In this document: positions 18,415-27,424 of the stretch, piece after piece
Layout: each line of letters starts with the position of its first letter
Numbering within the stretch: the first letter of the stretch is position 1
Source of the DNA: Emcibacter sp.
GTDB taxonomy: Bacteria; Pseudomonadota; Alphaproteobacteria; Sphingomonadales; Emcibacteraceae
DNA: 64,000 nucleotides
Direction: 5' to 3'
Assembly (NCBI RefSeq): GCF_963675455.1
Contig: NZ_OY776217.1
Location: 3,458,001-3,522,000 of the forward strand
The notes under the pieces: generated by a model
The model's input: only the letters and a program-made list of their open reading frames with translations
The model's database searches: none
Told to the model about the DNA's origin: nothing
Made by a program: the position numbers and the translations under genes

Positions 18415-18765
18415 CTAGAGAATTTCCAGCACTGATTCCGGCGGTCTGCCGATGGCGGCCTTACCGTTATTCAGAACAATGGGGCGTTCTATCAGTTTCG
18501 GATGCCTGGTCATCGCCTTGAGCAGCTGATCTTCGCTCAGGCTTTCATCATCGAGACCGTTTTCCTTATACTCGGCTTCCTTTTTCCGCATCAGGTCGCG
18601 AGCTGAAGACATGCCCAGCATTTTCAGAATATCCGCAAGCTGTTCCGTTGTGGGCACATTATTGAGATATTCCACCACCTCGGGTGCGATTCCCTTTTCT
18701 TCAAGCAACGCCAGGGTCTGGCGGGATTTGCTGCACCGGGGATTATGATAAATTGTTACTGTCAT
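18415..18765 (-). CDS. arsC: ArsC-family arsenate reductase (glutaredoxin type)
   Basis: A 116-residue thioredoxin-fold protein with the catalytic Cys11 in HNPRCSKSR and conserved arginines (SARDLMRKKE; RPIVLNNGKAAIGRP). It would reduce arsenate to arsenite with glutathione/glutaredoxin. No ars transporter or repressor is nearby, so it could be a YfgD-like paralogue of unknown role. ATG 18765 has GGAGG upstream; the longer frame lacks support. It is divergent from bfd. Confidence 0.8.
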   Translation of the reverse strand: MTVTIYHNPRCSKSRQTLALLEEKGIAPEVVEYLNNVPTTEQLADILKMLGMSSARDLMRKKEAEYKENGLDDESLSEDQLLKAMTRHPKLIERPIVLNNGKAAIGRPPESVLEIL

Positions 18766-18869
18766 TTTTTCCTCCTGCTGTTCTACCTTATATAGCTGAT
18801 AGAAAATAAAAATCCACCCCGGCTGATCTATGTCAACGATGAAGCTATTAAGAGTGATTATTATTTTAG

Positions 18870-18898
18870 TTGACAATAATTCTCATTTACATGATATT
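18870..18898 (+). promoter_or_regulatory. bfd promoter with overlapping Fur box
   Basis: TTGACA (18870-18875), a 17-base spacer and GATATT (18893-18898) form a sigma-70 promoter. TGACAATAATTCTCA (18871-18885) matches the 7-1-7 Fur consensus TGATAAT-N-ATTATCA at 13 of 14 specified positions by hand. It covers the -35 end, so Fur binding would block transcription when iron is plentiful. Confidence 0.7.
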
Positions 18899-18923
18899 TC
18901 AAGGACCGCTTTGGAGAATCGAA

Positions 18924-19109
18924 ATGTATATCTGCATCTGTAATGCTCTGAAAGAATCCACCGTTCGGCAGGCCGCAAGGAACTGCACACCGGATATTCA
19001 CGTCTCCGACCTCTATGAAAGCATGGGCGTGGAGCCCAAGTGCGGCCAGTGCCTGTGCCGGGCGCAGGACGTTCTTGAAGAGGAAACAAGGACCTGTCAG
19101 GTTGCCTGA
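18924..19109 (+). CDS. bfd: Bacterioferritin-associated ferredoxin
   Basis: A 61-residue [2Fe-2S] protein with four ligand cysteines at 4, 6, 40 and 43 (MYICIC and PKCGQC), matching the Bfd arrangement. It donates electrons to bacterioferritin so that stored ferric iron is released as Fe2+. The ATG at 18924 gives the canonical N-terminus. A Fur box covers its promoter, meaning induction under iron limitation. Bacterioferritin follows with its own promoter. Confidence 0.93.
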   Translation: MYICICNALKESTVRQAARNCTPDIHVSDLYESMGVEPKCGQCLCRAQDVLEEETRTCQVA

Positions 19110-19174
19110 CCATATCCCTCCCCCTTATAACGTCATTCATTATCACGATAAAAAAATCAAATAATATCAACACG

Positions 19175-19203
19175 TTGACTGAAAACCCGCGTCGTTATAT
19201 ACT
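19175..19203 (+). promoter_or_regulatory. bfr promoter
   Basis: TTGACT (19175-19180), a 17-base spacer and TATACT (19198-19203) give five of six matches in each hexamer. No Fur box comparable to the bfd one overlaps it. AGGAG at 19223-19227 precedes the bfr ATG. Confidence 0.65.
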
Positions 19204-19235
19204 GATTTTCAGCGATAAAATCAGGAGCAAAGATC

Positions 19236-19715
19236 ATGCAGGGCGATAAAAAGGTCATCGAATATCTCAACAAGATCCTCAAAAACGAACTGACCGCCAT
19301 CAATCAATATTTCCTTCACAGCCGTATGCTGGGCGACTGGGGCCTTAAGTCCCTGGAAGAGCATGAATATGAGGAATCCATTGATGAGATGAAACATGCG
19401 GACGAACTGACCAAGCGAATCCTGTTCCTCGAGGGCCTTCCGAACCTGCAGAGCCTCAACAACCTGCGGATAGGTGAAAATGTTCGCGAGATTTTTGAAG
19501 GCGACCTGGCCCTTGAAATGGATGCCTTGAAGGATCTCAGGGAAGCTATCCCCTATTGTGAATCGGTCAAGGATTACATTACCAGGGAACTTCTGGAAGA
19601 TATTCTGGAGTCCGAAGAAGAGCATGTGGACTGGCTGGAAACCAACCTCAGCCTGATGGACAAGGTCGGCGAACAGAACTACCTGCAGTCCATGATGAAA
19701 AACGGCGACGACTGA
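19236..19715 (+). CDS. bfr: Bacterioferritin
   Basis: A 159-residue, 24-mer iron-storage protein. All ferroxidase ligands are present at the standard positions (E18, E51, H54, E94, E127, H130), and Met52, the haem ligand between subunits, is conserved (IDEMKHAD). It oxidises and stores iron in the cytosol and is served by the adjacent Bfd for release. It has a separate promoter from bfd, consistent with opposite iron responses. Confidence 0.96.
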   Translation: MQGDKKVIEYLNKILKNELTAINQYFLHSRMLGDWGLKSLEEHEYEESIDEMKHADELTKRILFLEGLPNLQSLNNLRIGENVREIFEGDLALEMDALKDLREAIPYCESVKDYITRELLEDILESEEEHVDWLETNLSLMDKVGEQNYLQSMMKNGDD

Positions 19716-19718
19716 TCT

Positions 19719-20813
19719 TTATGGTTTTGCAGCAGCCTGCACCTGCTTGTGGGCTGCCCCGACCGCTTGTGATATTTCCGAATAGCCGTCTTCATACAGA
19801 CATTCCAGCAGTTCTTTCTTGATCTTCCTGACAAGTCCGGGGCCTTGATAGACCAGTGCCGAATATAGCTGCACAAGCGAGGCTCCTGCCCTGATTTTCT
19901 CATAAGCCTGCCGGCCACTGCCGATACCCCCGACGCCAATGAGCGGGATTTTGCCGCCCGTCAGCTGATAGATATCCGCCAGTACACCCGTCGAAAACTC
20001 AAACAGGGGCTGACCGCTGAGGCCGCCGCCCTCGTCCCGATGTGCAGATTTCAGACTGTCCCTCAACCCGACAGTTGTATTACTGACGATGAGGCCGTCC
20101 ATCTTGTGTTTCAGGACGATTTCCGCGATGTCCTGTCTTTCGCCTTCGTCCAGGTCAGGGGCGATCTTGACCAGCAACGGCGGGATCACGCTCAGCCGGT
20201 TCATGGCCGCTTCCCGGGTTGCCATCAGACGGCCGAGAAGTTCATCCAGCGCCTCCCGTCCCTGCAATTTCCGCAGACCGGGTGTATTGGGGGACGAGAT
20301 ATTGACTGTGAAATAATCGGCATAGGACAACAGACGATCAAGGCCCGTGACATAGTCCTGGATCGGGTCCTCGCTATCCTTGTTGGCGCCGATATTCGCC
20401 CCGACGATACCCGGTTTTTCCAGTCCCCTGCGCCGGGCCAGGCGCGCCGCATAGGCATTGAGGCCCTTATTGTTGAAGCCTAGGCGATTGATAACAGCCT
20501 GATCTTCGGAAAGGCGGAAAATACGTGGTTTTTCATTTCCCGGCTGAGGACGCGGCGTTACCGTCCCGGTTTCCACAAAGCCGAAGCCCTGGGCCAACAT
20601 GGCGTCAGCCGCTTCCGCGTTTTTATCAAATCCCGCTGCAAGCCCCACCGGATTGGGGAAATCAAGTCCCCAGAGCTTTACCCGCAGGGCCACATCATCC
20701 GTTTCATGGGAGGACGGGACGAGCCCCGCTTTAAGCAAGTGTAGCGCGAGACCATGGGCGGTCTCCGGCGAAAAGGCAAACAACAAGGGTTTTGCCAGAG
20801 AAAAAAGATCCAT
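19719..20813 (-). CDS. pyrD: Quinone-dependent dihydroorotate dehydrogenase
   Basis: A 364-residue class 2 enzyme of pyrimidine synthesis, oxidising dihydroorotate to orotate with electrons to ubiquinone at the inner membrane. Family motifs: GLAAGFDKNAEA near the N-terminus, NISSPNTPGLR, and FMN phosphate-binding GGIGSG. The N-terminal amphipathic helix of class 2 enzymes is present. It ends three bases from convergent bfr and begins eight bases after a DUF952 gene, so those two are probably co-transcribed. Confidence 0.96.
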   Translation of the reverse strand: MDLFSLAKPLLFAFSPETAHGLALHLLKAGLVPSSHETDDVALRVKLWGLDFPNPVGLAAGFDKNAEAADAMLAQGFGFVETGTVTPRPQPGNEKPRIFRLSEDQAVINRLGFNNKGLNAYAARLARRRGLEKPGIVGANIGANKDSEDPIQDYVTGLDRLLSYADYFTVNISSPNTPGLRKLQGREALDELLGRLMATREAAMNRLSVIPPLLVKIAPDLDEGERQDIAEIVLKHKMDGLIVSNTTVGLRDSLKSAHRDEGGGLSGQPLFEFSTGVLADIYQLTGGKIPLIGVGGIGSGRQAYEKIRAGASLVQLYSALVYQGPGLVRKIKKELLECLYEDGYSEISQAVGAAHKQVQAAAKP

Positions 20814-20821
20814 TTAGAGCC

Positions 20822-21160
20822 TCAAAGCGGGATGATATGTGTATTATTTTCATTCAGGGTCAGATCATGGACCTGACTGACGGCCCCCAGGGGCAGGTTG
20901 GCATAATAATGGGGAAATTTTTCATTGTCTCGTGAAATCTCCCATTTGAGCTTCGACGAATCAAGCTTGTCCGGATCAAAGCCAACCAGGACCAGACCTT
21001 CTTTGCCTTTGAAATGCTTTTCAAGGGTGCCGGCTACCTGATTGTGCGCGGAAAGATGAATATAACCGTCCCGCACGTCGACAGCTGCACCGGCAAAGCA
21101 GCCGTCGTCCTTCAAACGCTGCCAGTCGGCGCGGGATATAATTTTAAATAACAAACGCAT
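20822..21160 (-). CDS. DUF952 family protein
   Basis: About 112 residues, beginning MRLLFKIISRADW and containing the family's typical GYIHLSAHNQVAGTLEKHF stretch. The fold is thought to be ADP-ribosyltransferase-like, but no function is established. The ATG at 21160 is preferred to an upstream GTG at 21190. It sits directly before pyrD in the same orientation. Confidence 0.85.
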   Translation of the reverse strand: MRLLFKIISRADWQRLKDDGCFAGAAVDVRDGYIHLSAHNQVAGTLEKHFKGKEGLVLVGFDPDKLDSSKLKWEISRDNEKFPHYYANLPLGAVSQVHDLTLNENNTHIIPL

Positions 21161-21228
21161 AACATGTGATATCCGGACAAATTCCGGCACAGTCTATATC
21201 CCTGAAGTTACACCCGCAACGAAAAGCT

Positions 21229-21642
21229 TTATTCGGTTGCCAGAGCCGAGTTACCCAGGGCCTTGACCAGTTCGAATGCTTTCTTGCGTACTGCAGGATC
21301 GGAGATCTTGTAGTACGCACGTACCAGTTCAAGAGTTTCCCGACGTGACATCTGATCAACTTCAAATGTCTGGGCGTCCTTGTCCTTTGATCCCTGCCCG
21401 GAAGCAACTTCCGCAGACATATCGTCAAAGAAGAATGAAACGGGGACATCCAGAATCTGGGAAAGCTGGAACAGGCGGCTGGAGCCGATCCGGTTCGCGC
21501 CACGTTCATATTTCTGGATTTGCTGAAATGTCAGACCAAGCGCCTTGCCAAGTTTTTCCTGACTCATTCCAAGAAGTGTTCTGCGAAGTCTTACACGTGA
21601 ACCTACATGTACATCTACAGGATTAGGAACAGGTTTATTCAT
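21229..21642 (-). CDS. XRE-family helix-turn-helix regulator
   Basis: About 137 residues with an N-terminal Cro/C1-type HTH (VRLRRTLLGMSQEKLGKALG, then FQQIQKYERG) and a C-terminal helical tail. This is the compact regulator widespread in alphaproteobacteria and related to PraR/SinR-like proteins. ATG 21642 (MNKPVPNP) is the family start. A sigma-70-like promoter lies upstream. Targets are not visible from the sequence. Confidence 0.9.
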   Translation of the reverse strand: MNKPVPNPVDVHVGSRVRLRRTLLGMSQEKLGKALGLTFQQIQKYERGANRIGSSRLFQLSQILDVPVSFFFDDMSAEVASGQGSKDKDAQTFEVDQMSRRETLELVRAYYKISDPAVRKKAFELVKALGNSALATE

Positions 21643-21703
21643 ATTTTTTTTCCAAATCAAATGTTACTCAAAACTAGGTCCGACCCCACGCATAGCACGT
21701 TAT

Positions 21704-21732
21704 TTTTTAGTAACGATTAATATTTAGGTCAA
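21704..21732 (-). promoter_or_regulatory. Putative promoter of XRE regulator gene
   Basis: On the minus strand, TTGACC (21732-21727), a 17-base spacer and TAAAAA (21709-21704) lie 60-90 bases before the regulator's ATG. Confidence 0.45.
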
Positions 21733-21754
21733 GTATTATCTTATATGCCTCGAT

Positions 21755-23386
21755 TTATAACGTATTCCGACGTCGGGATATCGTTATTGCACCTATTATA
21801 ATAAAGAGCATTGTAAATACAAAAGTGATATCCCCATAACGGGAATAAAAAGTCAGTTCCACCAGTTTCAACGGTAACTTTTGGTCAATTGTACCACGTT
21901 TTTGCAGTTCAATACTCTTTATGACCCGCCCATAGGAGTCTATAACGGCGGAAATCCCGGTTCCCGCGGAGCGGATGACAGGCAATCCTTCCTCTATCGC
22001 CCTTACCCGAGTCTGCAGGAAGTGCTGATAAGGACCGGTCATGGTACCGTACCAGGCATCATTAGTGATATTCAGAAGCCAGTCGGGCCGGTCCTCGCGA
22101 TTGGCGACCTCTCCCGGAAAAATTATTTCATAACAAACCAGAACCCCAAAAGGGGGCGTACCCGGCACATATTGGGTCACCTGTCCGGGCCCCGGACTGT
22201 AATCAAGCCCGCCAACCGCACGTTGCAGGCCGATGGCAGACAGGAGTGTTCTGAAAAAGGACGGAATATATTCGCCAAACGGCACCAGATGGTTTTTATC
22301 GTAGATGGCGCCGATCTGGCCGTTGTTGTCTATGGCGGCGAAGGAATTATATATTTTCAGGTCATCCTCATGCCATTCCCGGCGCGGGAAGCCGGTCAAC
22401 AGGAGGTCATCATCCCCCAGCATGTCTGCAATCAGATAGCGACGTGAAGGCTCCTGATCCAGAAAATAGATCACCGCCGTTTCAGGCCAGATGATATGGG
22501 TCGCATCCCCCTTGCCATTACGATCACTCAACGTCAGGTAATCCAGAAAATTGTCCGCTCTTTTTTCCCGTGCCCATTTGTCCCGCTGATTGATGTTCGG
22601 CTGAACAAGTCGCAACGTCACGTCCTCTGAAAATTCCGTTTCCTGCGTCAGGCGCTGGGCGCCGAACAGAAACAGGCCGCCAAACAACACGCCAAATACC
22701 CCGGCCGCCAACAGCAGTTTTCCCCGCTCCCGGCCAAGGGACAGGAAATAGAGAGGAGCCAGGGCGAATATAAGAGTGAAGAGGCCCAGGCCATAAATTC
22801 CCCAGATACTCGATGATTGCAGCATGCTGTCGGAAATACCCCAGACATAGCCGCTCAGGTTCCAGGGAAACCCGGTGAAGAAATGACCCCGGCCCCATTC
22901 CGACAGGTTCCAGAAGACAGCAAATAGCAGAAGCGAGATCAGCAGATTGCGGCTGCGGTCAATCTTTTGCCAATAGACATTCATCGCCAGGCCAACAAAG
23001 CCACTATAGATCGCCAGCAGGCCGGCAAGGCAGCCTACCGCAAGATAGCCCGTCCAGGCGGGAATATCATCCTGCAGGTAAAAACTATTGGCAATCCACA
23101 GAAATCCGACAAAGAACTGCCCCAAACCAAACCACCAGGCGATGGAAAAGGCCTCGGATTTTTTATCGAGGCCGCGCAGCATAAGGAACAAAACTGGATA
23201 GGAAACCCACAACAGAAGCAACAGGTAAAAGGGGGCAAAGGCAAGGGCCGACAGGGCCCCGGAAGTCAGGGCGAGAAGGATCAGCTGCAGGGCTGTTCGT
23301 CCGGCAAGCCAGTGTTCCATTCTGTTTTGCGGACTGTTACCGGCAACTTTCGCCTGATCAACTGCCTCAGCTTCCATTCCCTGCAT
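21755..23386 (-). CDS. lnt: Apolipoprotein N-acyltransferase
   Basis: A 543-residue inner-membrane enzyme that adds the third acyl chain to lipoproteins. Several N-terminal membrane helices precede a nitrilase-fold domain with the Glu-Lys-Cys triad: Glu in WPETAVIY, Lys in YDKNHLVPFGEY, Cys in VLVCYEIIFP. A C-terminal helix closes it. Its start overlaps the corC stop by about 20 bases, indicating a shared transcript. ATG 23377 is an alternative start. Confidence 0.95.
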   Translation of the reverse strand: MQGMEAEAVDQAKVAGNSPQNRMEHWLAGRTALQLILLALTSGALSALAFAPFYLLLLLWVSYPVLFLMLRGLDKKSEAFSIAWWFGLGQFFVGFLWIANSFYLQDDIPAWTGYLAVGCLAGLLAIYSGFVGLAMNVYWQKIDRSRNLLISLLLFAVFWNLSEWGRGHFFTGFPWNLSGYVWGISDSMLQSSSIWGIYGLGLFTLIFALAPLYFLSLGRERGKLLLAAGVFGVLFGGLFLFGAQRLTQETEFSEDVTLRLVQPNINQRDKWAREKRADNFLDYLTLSDRNGKGDATHIIWPETAVIYFLDQEPSRRYLIADMLGDDDLLLTGFPRREWHEDDLKIYNSFAAIDNNGQIGAIYDKNHLVPFGEYIPSFFRTLLSAIGLQRAVGGLDYSPGPGQVTQYVPGTPPFGVLVCYEIIFPGEVANREDRPDWLLNITNDAWYGTMTGPYQHFLQTRVRAIEEGLPVIRSAGTGISAVIDSYGRVIKSIELQKRGTIDQKLPLKLVELTFYSRYGDITFVFTMLFIIIGAITISRRRNTL

Positions 23387-24332
23387 CCCCGCCCTTAGCC
23401 TGATCGCTCTGCGGCATATTTTCAGGCTTTGGCCGATGGATCAAGATGGTTTTTATCCGGCGGCCGTCGCCCTCCAGAATTTCAAACCTCAAACCATTTT
23501 CATGTTCGATGATTTCTCCCACTTTCGGGATACTTCCGGCCAGGGTAAAAACCAGCCCCCCCAAGGTGTCAACATCATCATCCTGTTCGTCCGGTAGCAG
23601 ATCCATGCTGAGCAGATCTTCCAGTTCCTCGATGGTCAGGCGGGAATCCGCCCGGAGACGTCCACCGGGCAGTTCGGACAGAAGTTCTTCAGCCACGACA
23701 TCATGCTCATCCTCGATATCGCCGACAATCTGTTCAACCAGGTCCTCGATGGTTACAAGCCCGTCCGTCCCGCCATATTCATCAACCACAAGGGCCATAT
23801 GAATATGCGTCGCCTGCATCTTGACCAGAATATCCATCAGTTTCATGGAGGGGGGTACAAACAGGATCGGCCGGTGCAGGCTTTTCAGGGGCGGCATCTT
23901 GCCATTATACAATGCGCCGCTTGAGGCAACGGTCTTGAAGACATCCTTGATGTGAACCATGGCAATGACTTCATCAAGGCTTTCCCGATAAACCGGAAGC
24001 CGTGATGTACTGGCCTCCAGAAACACCTTCATCAGCTCGTCAAAGCTCGTTGAGGCCTCGACAGCAACAATATCCGCCCGCGGCACCATGACTTCGTCAG
24101 CACGCTTTTCACCGAATGCCAGTGTATTCTTGATGATGGAACGTTCTTCTTCCCGCAGGGAGGAATCATCCGCCTCATATTCCTCAATCACCCCTTCGAG
24201 GCTTTCCTTGAGGGAGGTATCGCCATTTCGGGTGGTCAGGATCTTCTTAAGCCAGTTCCAGAAACCACCCTTGTTACTCGAGGAAGGTTCGGAATCCGAC
24301 TTTTCCCCAATTGTGCCGTTTTGTAGGTTCAT
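23367..24332 (-). CDS. corC: CorC/HlyC-type CBS domain protein
   Basis: A 321-residue protein with two CBS motifs (EVMVPRADIVAVE and HIHMALVVDEYGGTDGLV) and a C-terminal CorC_HlyC domain. It lacks the N-terminal DUF21 membrane domain, like E. coli CorC (YbeX), which is linked to Mg2+/Co2+ handling and ribosome function. It lies between ybeY and lnt, the standard order ybeZ-ybeY-ybeX-lnt. Confidence 0.92.
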   Translation of the reverse strand: MNLQNGTIGEKSDSEPSSSNKGGFWNWLKKILTTRNGDTSLKESLEGVIEEYEADDSSLREEERSIIKNTLAFGEKRADEVMVPRADIVAVEASTSFDELMKVFLEASTSRLPVYRESLDEVIAMVHIKDVFKTVASSGALYNGKMPPLKSLHRPILFVPPSMKLMDILVKMQATHIHMALVVDEYGGTDGLVTIEDLVEQIVGDIEDEHDVVAEELLSELPGGRLRADSRLTIEELEDLLSMDLLPDEQDDDVDTLGGLVFTLAGSIPKVGEIIEHENGLRFEILEGDGRRIKTILIHRPKPENMPQSDQAKGGDAGNGS

Positions 24333-24370
24333 TTTCCCGTTCTTTGAGCAATTCTCTCAAAATAGTTCAG

Positions 24371-24910
24371 TTAAGTTGACATCTCGTCATAGGGATCGTC
24401 AATCCCTAATGTGCCAAGAATGGCCTTTTCAAGCCCTTCCATCTCCTCAGCATCGGCGTCATTCTGGTGGTCATATCCCAAAAGATGTAAAATTCCGTGA
24501 ACAACAAGATGGCAAAAATGGTTTTCGAGACTTTTCCCGCTTGATATGGCTTCACTTTTCACGGTTTCAAGGGCAAGGATGATATCGCCCAGTGACACAG
24601 GGTAGTCGGGAAGTATCGCTCCCCGGTGAAAATAGTCTTCAATTTCTTCATCTGACAGGGCCGGAAAAGACAGCACATTGGTTGCCTTGTCCTTGCCCCG
24701 ATACTCCCGGTTCAGAACCTGGATACTCTTGTCGCCGGTCAGCAGGATACTCAGTTCCAGATGGGGAAATTCTGCCAGCACCTTCCCTTCCGCCGTCCCG
24801 GCAACCACCTTCTGCAGGCAACGTTGCACCAGATCCCCTGCCCCGGGCAGTTCCTCGTCCCAGCCTGTTTCTTCCAGATTGATATCCAGCTGGATATTGT
24901 CAGCGGTCAT
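24371..24910 (-). CDS. ybeY: Endoribonuclease YbeY (rRNA maturation)
   Basis: A 179-residue zinc enzyme with the three-histidine motif HGILHLLGYDH. It matures the 3' end of 16S rRNA and takes part in ribosome quality control. Its ATG overlaps the stop of phoH by four bases (ATGA), so the two are translationally coupled. Normal length. Confidence 0.95.
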   Translation of the reverse strand: MTADNIQLDINLEETGWDEELPGAGDLVQRCLQKVVAGTAEGKVLAEFPHLELSILLTGDKSIQVLNREYRGKDKATNVLSFPALSDEEIEDYFHRGAILPDYPVSLGDIILALETVKSEAISSGKSLENHFCHLVVHGILHLLGYDHQNDADAEEMEGLEKAILGTLGIDDPYDEMST

Positions 24911-25920
24911 TGCTTTTTCTTCTTGGTGCCCTGGCGGTCGTAGGCATCAACAATCTTTCCGACCAACTGGTGACGGACAACATCGGCAGAGGTAAAATTA
25001 ACAAAGGCGATATCATGAATATGGCGAAGTGTATCCAGGGCATCCACCAGGCCAGAGCGGGATCCGTTCGGCAGGTCGACCTGCGACGGATCACCGCAGA
25101 CCACCATGCGACAATTTTCCCCGAAACGGGTCAGGAACATCTTCATCTGCATGGAGGTGGTATTCTGGGCTTCGTCCAGAATAACAAAAGCATTGGACAG
25201 CGTGCGACCGCGCATGAAGGCCAGTGGCGCAATTTCAATGTCGCCGCGCTCAATACGGCGCTCCGTCTGCTCGCGGGAGATCATCTGCCCGAGGGCATCA
25301 AACAAAGGGGTCAGATAGGGATCCACCTTTTCCCGCATATCACCGGGCAGGAAACCAAGTTTCTCACCTGCCTCCACCGCCGGACGGGACAGAATGATTT
25401 TTTCAACCCGGCCTTCCAGCAGATGCGACACGGCCATGGCCACAGCCAGGAATGTCTTCCCGGTTCCCGCAGGTCCAAGGCCGAACACCATTTCGCGCTC
25501 ACGCAGGGCTTCAATATATTTAGCCTGGTTCGGGCTTCTGGGGCTGAGGACCGTTTTCCGGGTCCGGATGACGATCTCATTTTCGGATTCCCGCTTTTTC
25601 AGCAGCAGGGCCTCATCCTTCGGACTGTCGGTGACAAAAGCCATACGGATGGCCGCATCAACTTCTGCCATGGTCACATCATGCCCCCGTTCCAGCTGGT
25701 CATAGAGCCTGAGCAGGACCGAACGGGCAAGATCACTTGCCTCTAGGCCACCGATAATGGAAATCAGATTACCCCGACCGATCAGGGTGACATCCAGTTT
25801 CTGCTCTATGCGGGACAGATGGACGTTATGCTCGCCGCAGAGCAGCGCCAGAAGGCGATTGTCTTCAAACTCGAGAATGATTTCTTCACTGACGCCTTTA
25901 TTTTTCCCCGCCATGATCAA
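24907..25920 (-). CDS. PhoH-like ATPase (YbeZ)
   Basis: A 337-residue P-loop NTPase with Walker A GPAGTGKTF and Walker B-type FVILDEAQNT, plus a KH-like N-terminal portion. It is a predicted RNA-associated helicase/ATPase partner of YbeY. Its start codon abuts the miaB stop, so it belongs to the miaB-phoH-ybeY-corC-lnt run. Confidence 0.94.
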   Translation of the reverse strand: MIMAGKNKGVSEEIILEFEDNRLLALLCGEHNVHLSRIEQKLDVTLIGRGNLISIIGGLEASDLARSVLLRLYDQLERGHDVTMAEVDAAIRMAFVTDSPKDEALLLKKRESENEIVIRTRKTVLSPRSPNQAKYIEALREREMVFGLGPAGTGKTFLAVAMAVSHLLEGRVEKIILSRPAVEAGEKLGFLPGDMREKVDPYLTPLFDALGQMISREQTERRIERGDIEIAPLAFMRGRTLSNAFVILDEAQNTTSMQMKMFLTRFGENCRMVVCGDPSQVDLPNGSRSGLVDALDTLRHIHDIAFVNFTSADVVRHQLVGKIVDAYDRQGTKKKKQ

Positions 25921-27330
25921 TCAGCCCCTGACAGCCGCGGCCGGTAAAGCAGCACTGTCTACAAGTTGCCCCTTCAGACTATGCGGACCGGCCGACAGGA
26001 TTTCCACATCGACAATCCGTCCGAAATAATGATCCAGCAGGCTGTCGTCCGCCAGCATAACATGAACGGCCTGCATATAGGGACTTCGTCCCACGAGCTG
26101 GCCGGCTTCCTTGCCGCGACGTTCCAGCAGCACAGGCATGATTTTGCCCACGGCCCCTTCATTGAAGGCGACCTGCTGGCGGCTCAGTTCGGCCTGCAGT
26201 TCCGCCAGACGGACGGCCTTGACCTCTTCCGGCACCTGGTCCTCCATGGTCGCTGCAGGCGTTCCCGGGCGGGCGCTGTATTTGAAGCTATAGGCCTGGG
26301 CATAACCGATGTCGCGCACCAGTTGCATGGTTTCCTGGAATTCCTCATCAGTCTCACCGGGGAAACCGACAATAAAGTCGCCGGACAGGGCTATTTCCGG
26401 CCGTGCCTTGCGCAGATCTTCAATGATTTGACGATAGGAGGCAGCCGTATGATGCCGGTTCATGGCCTTGAGAATGCGGTCGGACCCGGCCTGCACCGGC
26501 AGATGCAGGTAGGGCATACACTGCTCCACCTCGGCATGAACCCGGATCAGTTCATCCGTCATGTCTGACGGATGGGAGGTGGTATATCGAATACGCTGAA
26601 ATCCCGGATCAACGGCCAGTTCCCGGATCAGGCGGGCCAATGACCATTCTTCGCCATTCTCCCCCATCCCGTGGTAGGCATTGACATTCTGGCCCAGCAG
26701 GGTGACTTCCACCACACCGGCTTCCGCCAGCTTGCGGGCGTCGGTCATCACATCCCCGATATTGCGGGAAAATTCGGCGCCGCGGGTATAGGGAACCACG
26801 CAGTAAGTGCAGAATTTATCACAGCCTTCCTGAACGGTAAGGAACGCGGACGTCTTCTGACCCACATCCTTTTTACCCAGGCTTTCAAATTTTTCATCAA
26901 CGGAAAGGTCGGTATCCAGGATACGCGGCCGTTCGCCAATTTCTTTTTTGGCGACCGCCTGTTTGACCATGTCCGGCAGCCGGTGATAGGTCTGCGGCCC
27001 GAACACCATATCCACGACCGGCGCCCGTTTCATGATCTGTGCGCCTTCGGCCTGGGCCACACAGCCGCCGACAGCCAGCACCATATCCTTGCCGTCCCCG
27101 GCCTTTTTGTCCTTCATGACACGCAGACGACCAATGTCGGAGTAAACCTTTTCCGCCGCCTTTTCCCGGATATGGCAGGTATTCAGAACCACAAGATCTG
27201 CATCGTCCGGCGTTTCGGTCACCGAATATCCCTCGTGCGCCATCACGTCCACCATACGTTCCGTATCGTAGACATTCATCTGGCACCCGTAGGTCTTGAT
27301 GTAAAATTTCTTTGTGTTCGTCTTGTCCAT
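25921..27330 (-). CDS. miaB: tRNA-2-methylthio-N6-dimethylallyladenosine synthase
   Basis: A 469-residue radical-SAM methylthiotransferase modifying A37 of tRNAs that read UNN codons. An N-terminal UPF0004 domain (YGCQMNVYD) holds the auxiliary cluster. The radical SAM motif is CDKFCTYC, and a C-terminal TRAM domain follows (GQLVGRSPYMQAV). ATG 27330 is chosen because the longer frame begins with TTG and adds an unconserved leader. Confidence 0.95.
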   Translation of the reverse strand: MDKTNTKKFYIKTYGCQMNVYDTERMVDVMAHEGYSVTETPDDADLVVLNTCHIREKAAEKVYSDIGRLRVMKDKKAGDGKDMVLAVGGCVAQAEGAQIMKRAPVVDMVFGPQTYHRLPDMVKQAVAKKEIGERPRILDTDLSVDEKFESLGKKDVGQKTSAFLTVQEGCDKFCTYCVVPYTRGAEFSRNIGDVMTDARKLAEAGVVEVTLLGQNVNAYHGMGENGEEWSLARLIRELAVDPGFQRIRYTTSHPSDMTDELIRVHAEVEQCMPYLHLPVQAGSDRILKAMNRHHTAASYRQIIEDLRKARPEIALSGDFIVGFPGETDEEFQETMQLVRDIGYAQAYSFKYSARPGTPAATMEDQVPEEVKAVRLAELQAELSRQQVAFNEGAVGKIMPVLLERRGKEAGQLVGRSPYMQAVHVMLADDSLLDHYFGRIVDVEILSAGPHSLKGQLVDSAALPAAAVRG

Positions 27331-27424
27331 CTGGAAATTACCTGTATCCCGGAACTTTGCCAACCTTGGGCCCGAGCTTACCAAAAAGCGCCTTTAAATG
27401 CGCGCGCAATCTATCACTGTGAGG

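Noticed and set aside
18415..18765. Arsenic resistance operon
   Set aside because: Only a single ArsC-like gene; no arsenite pump or ArsR repressor nearby, and the adjacent MATE transporter is not an arsenite exporter family.
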